From Pseudovibrio axinellae (GTDB taxonomy: Bacteria > Pseudomonadota > Alphaproteobacteria > Rhizobiales > Stappiaceae): a DNA stretch of 64,000 nucleotides. The stretch lies in the NCBI RefSeq assembly GCF_900110875.1, contig NZ_FOFM01000003.1, positions 186,001 to 250,000 on the forward strand. Direction: 5' to 3'. The position numbers were made by a program, and so were the translations under genes. Of the stretch, positions 43,747-52,983 are shown piece after piece. The notes below the pieces were generated by a model that was not told where the DNA came from, made no database searches, and saw only the letters and a list, made by a program, of their open reading frames with translations. Numbering within the stretch: position 1 is the stretch's first letter; each line of letters opens with the position of its first letter.

Positions 43747-44124
43747 GGTTTCTTCCTTACTTGTGACCTGGTCTCATTCGATTTTTATTCAATGCAGAGA
43801 TCCGGCCATGAGCATGACTTTCCCTAATCAGTGTTGGAAAGAAATTTGAACTGCCCCTCATCGTCGAAACTACGACTTATTCGTTCTTAACGCCATTGTT
43901 AAATATGGCGCCATGCCAACTATAGCTGAATAGCCTCGTTTCACATACCCCAAGCGTGGAGTAGTTGCTCTGAGTTTTCCATATAATACTTTTTACTTAG
44001 ATTCCAAAGCGAGACTATAGCGAAAAATACTTTAAACTTGAAATATTATAAGTGAATCACTGCAAGAGCGGGGTTCAATGCCAAAAGACGCGGTAAAAAA
44101 TTAAAACAAACAGAGGACCTGATC
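43747..44124. other. Intergenic region before kynU
   Basis: About 380 AT-rich bases between the divergent Nudix and kynU genes. No gene is supported. It must hold the promoter of the kynU-kynA operon, but I could not single out a convincing one. A palindrome GGCGCC is inside ATGGCGCCAT near 43907. Confidence 0.5.
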
Positions 44125-45357
44125 GTGGAATTGGATGCAGTAAGCATTGAGCAGAAAGATCAGCAGGATCAACTTGCACATCTTCGGCAGCATTTTTCTC
44201 TTCCAGAAGGTGTCATCTATCTGGATGGAAACTCTCTCGGTGCCTTACCGAGCAATGTCTCTGCAGTGCTGCAAAATGCAGTTGAAGAGCAATGGGGCCA
44301 AAGTCTCATTAAAGGATGGAATTGCCACAACTGGATTGACCTTCCAAGCAGAGTTGGGAACCGCATCGCGAAGCTCGTTGGGGCTGATGAAGGAACCCTA
44401 ATTTGCGCAGACAGTACCTCCCTAAATGTTTTCAAGGTTCTAGCTACAGCGATTAAATTGCGTCCTGATCGAAAAGTGATCTTGTCCGATACCGGAAACT
44501 TTCCAACAGACCTTTACATGGCACAGGGGCTTAAAGAGCTTGTATCGGACGAAATTGAACTACGTCTGGTCGCGCCGGAAGATGTCGAAGATGCGTTGGA
44601 TGAAACTGTCGCAGTGATGATGATCACTGAGGTGGATTATCGAACAGGCCGCAAGCATGATATGAAGGCGCTTACACAAAAAGCACATTCTGTTGGCGCT
44701 CTTGCGTTGTGGGACCTGTGCCATTCCGCCGGTGCCTTCCCTGTACATCTGAAAGAGGCAAAAGCTGACTTCGCGGTTGGGTGTTCCTACAAGTACTTAA
44801 ATGGTGGCCCGGGCGCTCCTGCATTTGTGTATGTCGCTCCAAAGCATCAAGGCTCCTCTGGCAATCCGCTGACAGGTTGGATGGGGCACAACGCACCGTT
44901 TGCGTTTGATCTGGGATACGCACCTTCGGTCAAAACGGATCAGATGCGAGTGGGTACCCCACAAGTGCTGGCAATGACTGCGTTGAACGCGGCGTTAGAT
45001 GTGTTTGATCACACGACGCTGGAGGCATTGCAGGCAAAGTCTATCGAATTGAGTGAGCTCTTTATCTCAGAAATACAGCGTCGCTGCCCAGGTCTGGAGC
45101 TTGCCTCACCGACTGATCCATTGAAGCGCGGCTCCCAAGTCTCTTTCAGTCATGAGCATGGGTACCCCATTATGCAAGCTCTAATCGATCGCGGTGTCAT
45201 TGGTGACTTCCGTGCACCAAATATCATCCGTTTTGGGTTTGCACCGCTTTACCTTTCATTTGCAGATGTTCTCAAAGCAGCTGAAATTATTGAAGAAGTT
45301 ATTGCCGGAAACCTCTGGGACAAGCCGCAATACCACCAAAAAAGCAAGGTTACTTGA
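44125..45357 (+). CDS. kynU: Kynureninase
   Basis: A 410 aa PLP enzyme. The PLP lysine is K223 in C-S-Y-K-Y-L-N-G-G-P-G. The N-terminal Y-L-D-G-N-S-L-G-A-L-P is typical. It splits kynurenine (or 3-hydroxykynurenine) into anthranilate and alanine. The start is GTG 44125 with a cagagga before it. kynA begins within three bases after its stop. The kynurenine formamidase gene that would complete the route is not in the window. Confidence 0.95.
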   Translation: MELDAVSIEQKDQQDQLAHLRQHFSLPEGVIYLDGNSLGALPSNVSAVLQNAVEEQWGQSLIKGWNCHNWIDLPSRVGNRIAKLVGADEGTLICADSTSLNVFKVLATAIKLRPDRKVILSDTGNFPTDLYMAQGLKELVSDEIELRLVAPEDVEDALDETVAVMMITEVDYRTGRKHDMKALTQKAHSVGALALWDLCHSAGAFPVHLKEAKADFAVGCSYKYLNGGPGAPAFVYVAPKHQGSSGNPLTGWMGHNAPFAFDLGYAPSVKTDQMRVGTPQVLAMTALNAALDVFDHTTLEALQAKSIELSELFISEIQRRCPGLELASPTDPLKRGSQVSFSHEHGYPIMQALIDRGVIGDFRAPNIIRFGFAPLYLSFADVLKAAEIIEEVIAGNLWDKPQYHQKSKVT

Positions 45358-45359
45358 AT

Positions 45360-46202
45360 ATGGACAAGAGCATAGATCGCGAAATGGAGCATCATGGGGC
45401 AGAGCTCTCTTTCAAAGATAATATGTCCTATGGTGATTACCTTAAACTCTCAGATGTGTTGGGGGCCCAAGCTCCTTTAACGGACGCGCATGATGAGTTG
45501 CTGTTTATCATCCAGCACCAAACTGCTGAGCTTTGGATGAAACTTGCAATTCGTGAGATGTCGGAGGCGTGTGATGCTTTGGCACAAGATGAATTCGCAC
45601 AAGCTTCCAAGCTCATGGCTCGCGTTAATAAAATTTTCTATCAGCTGAACAGCGCGTGGGACATTTTACGCACCATGACGCCAAGTGATTACACCACTTT
45701 TCGTGATAGTCTTGGCAAATCATCAGGCTTCCAAAGCTACCAGTATCGGGCTATCGAATTTGTGGTTGGCAACAAAAATCCAGCCTTGATGAAGCCACAT
45801 GACCATTTACCAGAAGTATCCAAATGGCTCCGCGAGATTTATGAGGCGCCGGGTATCTATGACCAGATGGTGCGGGCTGTCGCACGCGCAGGGTTCGATA
45901 TTTCCAAGGATGTTTTGAACAGAGATGTGACACGGCCTTATACAACTGATGCGTCAGTTCAAAAGGCCTGGGCAATTATCTACCGTAACCCTCGCGATAA
46001 TTGGCACTTTTATGACCTTGCAGAAAAGCTCATCGATTTTGAAGATTTTTTCCGCAGGTGGCGCTTCAATCACCTTACGACCGTAGAGCGGATTATCGGC
46101 AGTAAAATGGGAACTGGCGGTACTTCTGGCGCACCGTACCTGAAAAAAATGTTGGATACTGTGTTGTTTCCAGAGCTTTGGCAGGTGCGTAGTGATTTGT
46201 AA
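45360..46202 (+). CDS. kynA: Tryptophan 2,3-dioxygenase
   Basis: A 280 aa heme dioxygenase. It shows M-S-Y-G-D-Y-L-K-L near the start and F-I-I-Q-H-Q-T-A-E-L-W-M-K, a typical catalytic region with its His. The C-terminus has the T-G-G-T-S-G-A-P-Y-L active-site segment. It opens tryptophan to N-formylkynurenine. It is co-transcribed with kynU. ATG 45360 is preferred; a TTG at 45354 overlapping the kynU stop is possible. Confidence 0.95.
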   Translation: MDKSIDREMEHHGAELSFKDNMSYGDYLKLSDVLGAQAPLTDAHDELLFIIQHQTAELWMKLAIREMSEACDALAQDEFAQASKLMARVNKIFYQLNSAWDILRTMTPSDYTTFRDSLGKSSGFQSYQYRAIEFVVGNKNPALMKPHDHLPEVSKWLREIYEAPGIYDQMVRAVARAGFDISKDVLNRDVTRPYTTDASVQKAWAIIYRNPRDNWHFYDLAEKLIDFEDFFRRWRFNHLTTVERIIGSKMGTGGTSGAPYLKKMLDTVLFPELWQVRSDL

Positions 46203-46520
46203 AATTGCTGTGCCAAATACCTAAATTCTGAGATTATTTTGTTCTAAAAACCGCCCAATTCGCGCATGTAAGTGAAATTGTGTATATATTTCAGGCAATA
46301 TGTGCTTAGTTGAGGACGGTTTCTTGCAATTTATGGGAAGGTTGCAGGGGTTCGACGTTTAGATAATTTCACTCAATTTGTTCGTATAAATCTACAATAA
46401 TTGGGTATTTGGGTCGTGAGAGATGCCGACTTCTGCCTTGAAATAAAATGCTGCTAAGGGCATTAGGTGGGAGCTTGGCAACAATAAAACACCAGTCATT
46501 CGCAGTCTGGGGGGATAATA
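46203..46520. other. Intergenic region before the Liv-type transporter
   Basis: About 320 AT-rich bases between kynA and the first ABC gene. No open frame or strong hairpin is supported. It probably contains the end of the kyn transcript and the transporter promoter. Confidence 0.5.
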
Positions 46521-47294
46521 ATGCTGGAAATTGAACAGCTGTCGAAGCAGTTCGGTGGCTTTAGGGCCGTCAATAATTGCTCGTTTTCGGTTCGCAAAGG
46601 CACAATTACTGGTTTAGTGGGCCCGAACGGCGCCGGCAAAACAACGACGTTCAACCTTATCGCTGGGGCCTTACAACCAACTTCGGGAAAAATCCGATTT
46701 TTGGGAGAAGATGTTACAGGTCTCAGTTCTGACCAGCTGTTCCATAGAGGTTTGGTGCGCACGTTTCAGATTCCTCACGAATTTGACCGCCTGTCCGCTT
46801 TAGAGAACCTAATGTTGGTTCCGCCCTCTCAAAAAGGGGAGAGCCTGTTTAAGAACTGGCTCAGCTATGGCAGCGTTAAGAAACAAGAGGAAGAAGTCCG
46901 CCAGAAAGCTTTAGAGACTCTGGAATTCCTGGAACTTTCTCACGTGGCAAATGAGCGAGCGGGCAATCTGTCAGGTGGCCAGAAAAAGCTTCTTGAGCTC
47001 GGGCGCACCATGATGACAGACGCCAAGCTGGTGCTGCTGGATGAGCCTGCCGCTGGGGTTAACCGGACCCTATTGCGTCGTCTGGAAGACAAAATACAGG
47101 TCCTGAATCAGGAGCGTGGGTACACATTTATCTTGATCGAACACGACATGGAAATGATCGAGAAGCTATGCGCCCCGGTGATTTGTATGGCCGAAGGCTC
47201 TGTCCTGATCGAAGGCGACTTCCAAACAGTTCGTTCAGATGCCCGCGTGCTCGAAGCCTACCTTGGTGAAACGGTTGGGGAGGCTGCACTTTGA
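46521..47294 (+). CDS. Branched-chain-type ABC transporter ATPase (LivG-like)
   Basis: A 257 aa ABC ATPase. Walker A is G-P-N-G-A-G-K-T-T, the signature is L-S-G-G-Q-K-K and Walker B is V-L-L-D-E-P-A-A-G-V-N. The length and A-G-V-N turn are LivG-like. It is the first gene of a five-gene importer unit (ATPase, ATPase, permease, permease, binding protein). Its stop overlaps the start of the next ATPase. The substrate class is hydrophobic amino acid or similar. Confidence 0.93.
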   Translation: MLEIEQLSKQFGGFRAVNNCSFSVRKGTITGLVGPNGAGKTTTFNLIAGALQPTSGKIRFLGEDVTGLSSDQLFHRGLVRTFQIPHEFDRLSALENLMLVPPSQKGESLFKNWLSYGSVKKQEEEVRQKALETLEFLELSHVANERAGNLSGGQKKLLELGRTMMTDAKLVLLDEPAAGVNRTLLRRLEDKIQVLNQERGYTFILIEHDMEMIEKLCAPVICMAEGSVLIEGDFQTVRSDARVLEAYLGETVGEAAL

Positions 47295-48064
47295 TGACTT
47301 CTCAAGCAATTGCAGAGCGATCAATGCCAAAGAACACCGCACCACAGAAATACTCCGGAAAGCCGATCCTTACCATGACGGATGTCCGTGGCGGATATGG
47401 TGATGCAGACATCTTGCACGGCGTGAATATGCAGGTAACGGAGCAGCAAATTGTTGTGATTGTCGGGCCCAATGGGGCTGGTAAATCGACAGCAATGAAG
47501 GCGATTTTCGGCCTGCTGAAGGTGCGAGGCGGCTCTATTTTAGTGAATGGAACCGATATTGCAGGGTGGAAACCAAACCGTATTGTTCAACACGGTGTGT
47601 GCTATGTCCCGCAGGTCAATAACATCTTTCGTGAGATGACCATTCACGAGAATTTGGAAATGGGTGCCTTTTTGCGGAAAGGCGATATTTCCGCAAGTCT
47701 GGAGAGGGTTTACACTCTATTCCCCGATCTCAAAGAGCGTAGGAACGCGCTAGCTGGCAACTTGTCTGGCGGTCAACGCCAGATGGTTGCGATGGGCCGT
47801 GCGCTGATGCTGGACCCATCCCTGCTGCTACTGGATGAGCCAACTGCTGGTCTTTCTCCAAAGTATATGGAACAGATTTTTGAGATCACCCGCAACCTGC
47901 GTGATGCAGGCCTTTCGATCTTGCTAGTAGAGCAGCATGCCAAGCAAGCGCTTGCGTTTGCTGACAAGGGCTACGTTCTGGCAGCTGGTAGCAACCGGCA
48001 CGAAGGAACGGGGCAAGAGTTGCTCGCGGATCGCGAAGTCGCAGAAATGTTCCTCGGCGGGTAA
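47294..48064 (+). CDS. Branched-chain-type ABC transporter ATPase (LivF-like)
   Basis: A 256 aa ABC ATPase with Walker A G-P-N-G-A-G-K-S-T, signature L-S-G-G-Q-R-Q-M and Walker B L-L-L-D-E-P-T-A-G-L-S-P, the LivF pattern. The first 25 residues extend the family N-terminus. The ATG at 47294 overlaps the last base of the preceding stop, giving translational coupling. It partners the LivG-like ATPase to drive the two permeases. Confidence 0.92.
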   Translation: MTSQAIAERSMPKNTAPQKYSGKPILTMTDVRGGYGDADILHGVNMQVTEQQIVVIVGPNGAGKSTAMKAIFGLLKVRGGSILVNGTDIAGWKPNRIVQHGVCYVPQVNNIFREMTIHENLEMGAFLRKGDISASLERVYTLFPDLKERRNALAGNLSGGQRQMVAMGRALMLDPSLLLLDEPTAGLSPKYMEQIFEITRNLRDAGLSILLVEQHAKQALAFADKGYVLAAGSNRHEGTGQELLADREVAEMFLGG

Positions 48065-48078
48065 TAAGGGAAAATCCA

Positions 48079-48951
48079 ATGCCATTCATGGAATTCGTCA
48101 ATTTTTACCTCATGCCGGGGATCGTGCTGGGCTCTATCTATGCTCTGGGTGCAGTCGGCATCACACTGGTTTTTGGTATTTTGAGATTTGCGCATTTGGC
48201 GCACGGTGACCTTGCAACCCTCGGCGCATTTGCAGCCTTGGGTGTAGTGACCATTTTTGGAGTGAGCCCTTGGGTCGCGCTCCCAGTTGCAATGGTTGCC
48301 TGCGCTTTTATGGCAATCGGCATCGACAAACTGTTTTACGATTACCTCTCAGAGCGCCCAAAGATCATCGTCGTGATGTCTTCGCTGGGTATTGCTTTGA
48401 TGTTGCGAGCGGTCGTGCAAGTGGTGTGGGGCGTTGATACAGAAACCTACACCCGTGGCATCGTCAGACCAGACGACTACTGGGGCATCCGTATCCGGGA
48501 CCGTGAGATCTATACCATCATTGCTATGTTCTTAATTGTTGGTGTCCTCTGGGCCTTCCTGCAAAAAACCAAGTGGGGCAAAGCCATGCGCGCTATGTCC
48601 GACAACCCGGACCTTGCACTGCTGTCAGGTGTCGACAACCGCAAAATCACCATGCTGACATGGGGAATTGTGGGTGTGCTTTGCGCAGCCTCCGGCTTCT
48701 TCCTCGGCATCAACACAGAGCTGAAACCGCTCATGGGCTGGACAATGCTTCTACCAATGTTTGCCGCTGCAATCCTTGGCGGTGTGGGGCGAGTTGAAGG
48801 CGCTGTCATTGGCGGTCTCATCGTTGGGATTGCTGAAGAAACATCCGTTCTGTTTATTCCAGGAGAGTACAAGGCCGCGATGGCATTCGCGATCCTCTTG
48901 CTCATTCTGCTTGTACGACCAACAGGTTTGCTCAAGGGCAAAGTTCTGTAG
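48079..48951 (+). CDS. Branched-chain-type ABC permease (LivH-like)
   Basis: A 290 aa membrane protein with about eight helices. It opens with G-I-V-L-G-S-I-Y-A-L-G-A-V-G-I-T-L-V-F-G, typical LivH, and has the L-G-G-V-G-R-V-E-G-A-V-I-G-G end region. It is 14 bases from the preceding ATPase and the same distance from the LivM-like gene, so all are one transcript. Confidence 0.93.
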   Translation: MPFMEFVNFYLMPGIVLGSIYALGAVGITLVFGILRFAHLAHGDLATLGAFAALGVVTIFGVSPWVALPVAMVACAFMAIGIDKLFYDYLSERPKIIVVMSSLGIALMLRAVVQVVWGVDTETYTRGIVRPDDYWGIRIRDREIYTIIAMFLIVGVLWAFLQKTKWGKAMRAMSDNPDLALLSGVDNRKITMLTWGIVGVLCAASGFFLGINTELKPLMGWTMLLPMFAAAILGGVGRVEGAVIGGLIVGIAEETSVLFIPGEYKAAMAFAILLLILLVRPTGLLKGKVL

Positions 48952-48965
48952 GAGGGAGAGAAACT

Positions 48966-49946
48966 ATGGAACTCATCGGTCTGCTAAACTATGCGGTGTT
49001 TATGGCGATCTTTATCGGCATTTACTCCCTTCTTGCTCTTGGTCTTAATATTCAATGGGGCTTTTCAGGGCTCTTTAACGCCGGTATTGCGGGTTTCTTT
49101 GCTGTTGGTGCTTACACTTCTGCGCTGTTGACGACACCAGAATCCTCTGTTCACCTAGGTGGCTATCAGCTTCCGGTGGTGGTGGGTTGGATTGGGGCCA
49201 TGATTGCCGCTGGCTTGATCGCATGGCCAATCGGCAAAGTATGCTTACGCTTTCGTTCTGATTATCTGGCGATCGCAACCATTGGTGTTGCAGAGATCAT
49301 CCGTTTGGTCGTTAAGTCAGAAGGCTGGATGACTGGTGGTGCGCGCGGCGTGAATAAGGTTCCGCGCCCGTTTGGAGATCTGTCCTACCTGTATTCGCAG
49401 TTGGCATACCTTGCGTTGGTCATCGGGATTGTTCTTATCGTTTATTGGGCAATTGAACGACAGATCTCTGCGCCATGGGGGCGTATGATGCGTGGTATCC
49501 GCGACAATGAAGATGCCGCAACCGCCATGGGTAAGGATATCAAGGCTCGTCGTCTGGAGGCGTTTATTTTTGGTGCTGCAGTCATGGGGTTGGGCGGCGC
49601 TTTATTTGCCCACTTTAACCGCTCCATCACGCCAGAAGCGATTGACCCAATGATCGCAACATTTCTGATTTGGATCATGCTGATTTTGGGGGGCTCGGGC
49701 AATAACCGCGGTGCACTCCTTGGAGTTGCTGTTGTCTGGATTATTTGGTCTGCATCTGAATTTGTCACTGACCAGCTGCCAACAGAATACGCGATTAAAG
49801 CAAAGTACATGCGTGTCTTCATCATTGGTTTGCTTTTGCAGATTGTCCTTCGCTTCAGACCAGAAGGCATACTGCCCGAGCCTCAGGGAACGGCTGACAA
49901 TCCAGAATTGAAAACCTTTCAAAAGCAAGAAGGTGCAGCAAAATAA
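48966..49946 (+). CDS. Branched-chain-type ABC permease (LivM-like)
   Basis: A 326 aa membrane protein with about nine helices. It has L-L-A-L-G-L-N-I-Q-W-G-F-S-G-L-F-N-A-G near the start and G-G-S-G-N-N-R-G-A-L-L-G later, both LivM hallmarks. A ggagggagag site precedes ATG 48966. It forms the channel with the LivH-like protein. Confidence 0.93.
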   Translation: MELIGLLNYAVFMAIFIGIYSLLALGLNIQWGFSGLFNAGIAGFFAVGAYTSALLTTPESSVHLGGYQLPVVVGWIGAMIAAGLIAWPIGKVCLRFRSDYLAIATIGVAEIIRLVVKSEGWMTGGARGVNKVPRPFGDLSYLYSQLAYLALVIGIVLIVYWAIERQISAPWGRMMRGIRDNEDAATAMGKDIKARRLEAFIFGAAVMGLGGALFAHFNRSITPEAIDPMIATFLIWIMLILGGSGNNRGALLGVAVVWIIWSASEFVTDQLPTEYAIKAKYMRVFIIGLLLQIVLRFRPEGILPEPQGTADNPELKTFQKQEGAAK

Positions 49947-50030
49947 CGCCAGCACTCACGGAATAGTCAATTTTAACGCCCTGACCAATTCGGATATCGT
50001 TTATAACAGGGCTTCTTTGGAGGTGAACTG

Positions 50031-51230
50031 ATGCTTAAGAAAATCGCATTGGCAGCAAGCTTGTTCAGCGCTACTGCACTTGCATCCAACGCTGTTCAGG
50101 CAGATGTGAAAATCGGTCTTCTTGGAGGTATTTCTGGCCCGATCGCGGCTATGGCTCCACCGATGCTGGATGCTGCACAACTGGCATTCCAACAGGTGAA
50201 TGAGCAAGGCGGCATTTTGGGCGGACAAAAGATCGAGGCTGTTGTCGGTGATAGTGCTTGTAACCCACAGAACGGCGTAGATTCTGCCACGAAACTTGTG
50301 AACATTGAACAGGTCGTTGGTCTTGTAGGCCCACATTGCTCTGGCTCTGTTTTGGCGGTTGCTAACTCTGTGACCGTGCCAGCTGGCATTACGTTGATTA
50401 CACCATCAGGTACGTCCCCTGAGATCACAAGCCTTGAAGACAAAGGCCAAGTGTTCCGCACAGTGCCTTCTGATGATTTCCAGGGACGCTCTCTGGCTCG
50501 GACATTGCTTGACCTTGGCACCAAGAAAGTCGCTGTTGCTTATTTGAATAACGATTACGGCAGTGGCCTTGCAAACGCGTTCAAAGTTGAGTTTGAGGCA
50601 AACGGCGGCGAGCTTGCCGGATATGCAGCGCACGAAGAAGGTAAAGCGTCCTACCGCTCTAACCTTGCAGAACTCTCTCGTGGTGGTGCAGAAACATTAG
50701 TGATCTTTGATTATGGCGATGGAACTGGCCTAACCATACTTCGTCAGGCGCTTGAAAATGGCTTCTTCACCAACTTCTTAGGTGGTGACGGCATGAAGTC
50801 GGATGCGATCATCCGTGAACTTGGTGCAGAAAACCTGACAACCTTCACCGCATCTTCTCCAGTAGGCGAAAAGTCCGACAGCCTAGAGAGCTTCAACGAA
50901 GCTTACAAAGCAGCTGGTGGAAACCCGGATGCGATCTTTGTTTCCAATTCCTACGATGCAGCATTCTTGATGGCGCTTGCTTTAGAAAAAGCTGGTGGCG
51001 ATGCAGCTAAAGTATCGGCAGCTATGACTGCAGTTTCGAATGGCGAGGGCGAATCTGTTGGCCCGGGTGAGTGGACTAAAGCCGCTGAATTGATCGCAGC
51101 GGGTAAGGACATTGACTACAAAGGTGCTTCTGGAGACCTGAACTTCAACAAGGCAGGTGATGTTCCTGGTTCTTACGGTCTATTCAAGGTTGAAGGCGAT
51201 GCCTTTGCACTGCAGCAAGCGCTGAACTAG
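50031..51230 (+). CDS. Branched-chain-type ABC substrate-binding protein
   Basis: A 399 aa periplasmic protein with a signal peptide (ends near V-Q-A, residue 23) and the Leu/Ile/Val-binding fold: I-G-L-L-G-G-I-S-G-P-I-A and V-G-L-V-G-P-H-C-S-G-S-V-L. Ligand residues cannot be assigned confidently. It closes the importer operon, has a good gaggtgaa site and is followed by a strong terminator. Next to the kyn genes, an aromatic substrate is possible (inference). Confidence 0.9.
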   Translation: MLKKIALAASLFSATALASNAVQADVKIGLLGGISGPIAAMAPPMLDAAQLAFQQVNEQGGILGGQKIEAVVGDSACNPQNGVDSATKLVNIEQVVGLVGPHCSGSVLAVANSVTVPAGITLITPSGTSPEITSLEDKGQVFRTVPSDDFQGRSLARTLLDLGTKKVAVAYLNNDYGSGLANAFKVEFEANGGELAGYAAHEEGKASYRSNLAELSRGGAETLVIFDYGDGTGLTILRQALENGFFTNFLGGDGMKSDAIIRELGAENLTTFTASSPVGEKSDSLESFNEAYKAAGGNPDAIFVSNSYDAAFLMALALEKAGGDAAKVSAAMTAVSNGEGESVGPGEWTKAAELIAAGKDIDYKGASGDLNFNKAGDVPGSYGLFKVEGDAFALQQALN

Positions 51231-51256
51231 GCAATAGAAAAACGTAAATAAGAAAA

Positions 51257-51288
51257 GAGCCGATCTAAAATCAGATCGGCTCTTTTTT
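51257..51288 (+). terminator. Strong intrinsic terminator after the ABC operon
   Basis: GAGCCGATCT (51257-51266) pairs perfectly with AGATCGGCTC (51273-51282), six-base loop, followed by TTTTTT (51283-51288). Confidence 0.95.
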
Positions 51289-51298
51289 GTCAAAGCGG

Positions 51299-51466
51299 CT
51301 ACTTGGTGAGAATAAGTTTGCCAAGCTTTGTGATTGTCAAACGGTATAAACTTTCACGATGAGAGATTGTGATCTCCCGCTCGCTTCCAAATAGCACCTT
51401 GCTATCAATAGTGCGTTCAAGTGGCTGACTTTGTGTGCTTCCCTGGGCTTTTTCCATATCAGTCAT
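51299..51466 (-). CDS. hemP: Hemin uptake protein HemP
   Basis: A 55 aa small protein. The C-terminus L-F-G-S-E-R-E-I-T-I-S-H, then Y-R-L-T-I-T-K-L-G-K-L-I-L-T-K, is the HemP/HmuP signature. HmuP acts as a co-activator of heme-uptake genes in rhizobia. ATG 51466 has gagg just upstream; ATG 51457 is an alternative. It is divergent from the exbB-exbD-tonB group and close to rirA, which fits an iron/heme role. A hairpin lies in its leader (51507-51542). Confidence 0.83.
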   Translation of the reverse strand: MTDMEKAQGSTQSQPLERTIDSKVLFGSEREITISHRESLYRLTITKLGKLILTK

Positions 51467-51506
51467 TCGCCTCAGTCTTTCCCTAATTTTGGCTTGAGTG
51501 GACGCT

Positions 51507-51542
51507 CGCGATACCCTCAAGAGCTAGGGGGGCTCTATCGCG
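51507..51542 (-). promoter_or_regulatory. Hairpin in hemP leader/divergent promoter region
   Basis: CGCGATA (51507-51513) pairs with TATCGCG (51536-51542), with an inner GAGC/GCTC stem. It lies about 40 bases before the hemP start, in the space between divergent iron-linked genes. It could be RNA structure or a protein site. Confidence 0.45.
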
Positions 51543-51550
51543 TTTATTTC

Positions 51551-51580
51551 TTGACTTTATTACTCATGTTTTATTACAAG
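51551..51580 (+). promoter_or_regulatory. Possible promoter for the secreted unknown and exbB group
   Basis: TTGACT (51551-51556) and TACAAG (51575-51580) are 18 bases apart. The -10 is poor. I found no clear Fur, RirA or Irr box here. Confidence 0.35.
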
Positions 51581-51761
51581 TGCAATGCCTGCTTGTGAAA
51601 TGCTGGAGATCGCGTCTTACAGTGTTGTGTTCCACGACAGGTTTTAATCGATGTGCAAGCCAGCTGTTGCCACTTCCTCATCAGTCAGCCAGCCTACGAT
51701 AAGCGTTGTTTTTGCTTTTGATTTGCATTTGCAACTAGGTCTGGGTCTATTAGGTTTGAAT

Positions 51762-52208
51762 ATGATGAATAAGTTCGTTGCGCTGCTTTTTCTTGTTTTC
51801 GTTTCTTTGTGGATAACGCCAAGCAGCGCAGATACCGCAGTCAACAACCTAAAAGTTCCTGAGATCGCTCTCCAGTTGAGTAAGGCAGCAATTACGCAGC
51901 CAGCCCGCAGTGTCCGTTTTGGGGTGGGAAGTCACCTGGAAAGTGGGATGAAACAAAACTCCCGAAACTCTGTAATGGTTGATAGCAGCTATGAATTCTC
52001 TGATTTTTCGAGCGAACACGAAGGAGAGTCACAGCAAAATACAGTTTGTGTTCTGCAATCCGACCTTCCACCTATGAGTTGTGCTGCTACCTTTTCAGGA
52101 CAGGCCAGAACTGACAGTCAGTGTGCAGGCGTAGCCACTCAAACACGAGAGCGGTGCAACCGCCCATTGAAACTATCACTGAGCACTGCAATAGATCCAA
52201 TTGTGTAG
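51762..52208 (+). CDS. Secreted protein of unknown function
   Basis: A 148 aa protein with a clear signal peptide (M-M-N-K-F-V-A-L-L-F-L-V-F, cleavage near P-S-S-A-D). The mature part has four Cys (C-V-L-Q, S-C-A, Q-C-A, R-C-N), which may form two disulfides, and many Ser/Gln. I do not recognise it. It lies directly before exbB in the same direction, 40 bases from the exbB start, so it is probably co-regulated with the TonB system. The start at 51762 is chosen for the signal peptide; 51651 would hide it. Confidence 0.6.
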   Translation: MMNKFVALLFLVFVSLWITPSSADTAVNNLKVPEIALQLSKAAITQPARSVRFGVGSHLESGMKQNSRNSVMVDSSYEFSDFSSEHEGESQQNTVCVLQSDLPPMSCAATFSGQARTDSQCAGVATQTRERCNRPLKLSLSTAIDPIV

Positions 52209-52248
52209 ACAGCATCAGACCAACCAAGAGAACTGCGAGACTCCCCAG

Positions 52249-52983
52249 ATGGATGCAATGTTTGAAACCTTGAACTTAACAGCTGCGATTAACCCGCTTT
52301 TCGAGCTGATTTCAAAAGGCGGTGTCGTCGTCGGTTTGTTGTTGGTTGTGAGTATTATTGCGCTGACGATCATTTTTGCAAAGTTCTGGCAATTCTGGAT
52401 TGCCGGTGTAGGGCGACACCGTAAAGCTTCGCAGGCAGTTGCTTACTGGCGTGTCGGCAAGCGGGATCAGGCTTACCAAATTGTCGTTGCAGATCGATCC
52501 CCTGTTTCAGATGTTCTGGCACACGCTATGCGGGGCCTTATGAAGCCTCAGGTCCCACAGGCGTTGGTGAGGGAGGACGTCGAGCGTGTTTGCTTCACAC
52601 ACCTTGGAGATTTGCGTAGTTACCTGCGGGCTTTGGATATGATTGCTCAGACTGCACCACTTATGGGCTTGTTCGGGACAGTTTTAGGGATGATCAATGC
52701 ATTTCAGTCAATGGCTGATGCAGGGGCTCAGGTCGACCCATCCGCATTAGCAGGCGGAATTTGGATCGCCCTGCTTACAACAGCAGTTGGGCTAGCTGTT
52801 GCTATTCCTGCATCGGTAACGCTGTCTTTTTTCGAAGGACGCATTGAAAGAGAACAAGGTGCGATGGAGAAGGTCGTCACAGAACTATTCACTGGCGCAG
52901 TGACTTCGAGTTCTGAAAATACAAAGGAAGCTGAGGCTCTCAATTCGTCTCCGCGACTAGAGGTGATTCAGGATGCGCCTTAG
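52249..52983 (+). CDS. exbB: TonB-system proton channel ExbB
   Basis: A 244 aa MotA/TolQ/ExbB family membrane protein with three helices (near 25-48, 135-160 and 175-200). The signature D-M-I-A-Q-T-A-P-L-M-G-L-F-G-T-V-L-G-M-I is present. With ExbD it uses the proton gradient to energise TonB. ATG 52249 is used; the next ATG (52258) is possible. Its end overlaps the exbD start by 11 bases. Confidence 0.93.
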   Translation: MDAMFETLNLTAAINPLFELISKGGVVVGLLLVVSIIALTIIFAKFWQFWIAGVGRHRKASQAVAYWRVGKRDQAYQIVVADRSPVSDVLAHAMRGLMKPQVPQALVREDVERVCFTHLGDLRSYLRALDMIAQTAPLMGLFGTVLGMINAFQSMADAGAQVDPSALAGGIWIALLTTAVGLAVAIPASVTLSFFEGRIEREQGAMEKVVTELFTGAVTSSSENTKEAEALNSSPRLEVIQDAP

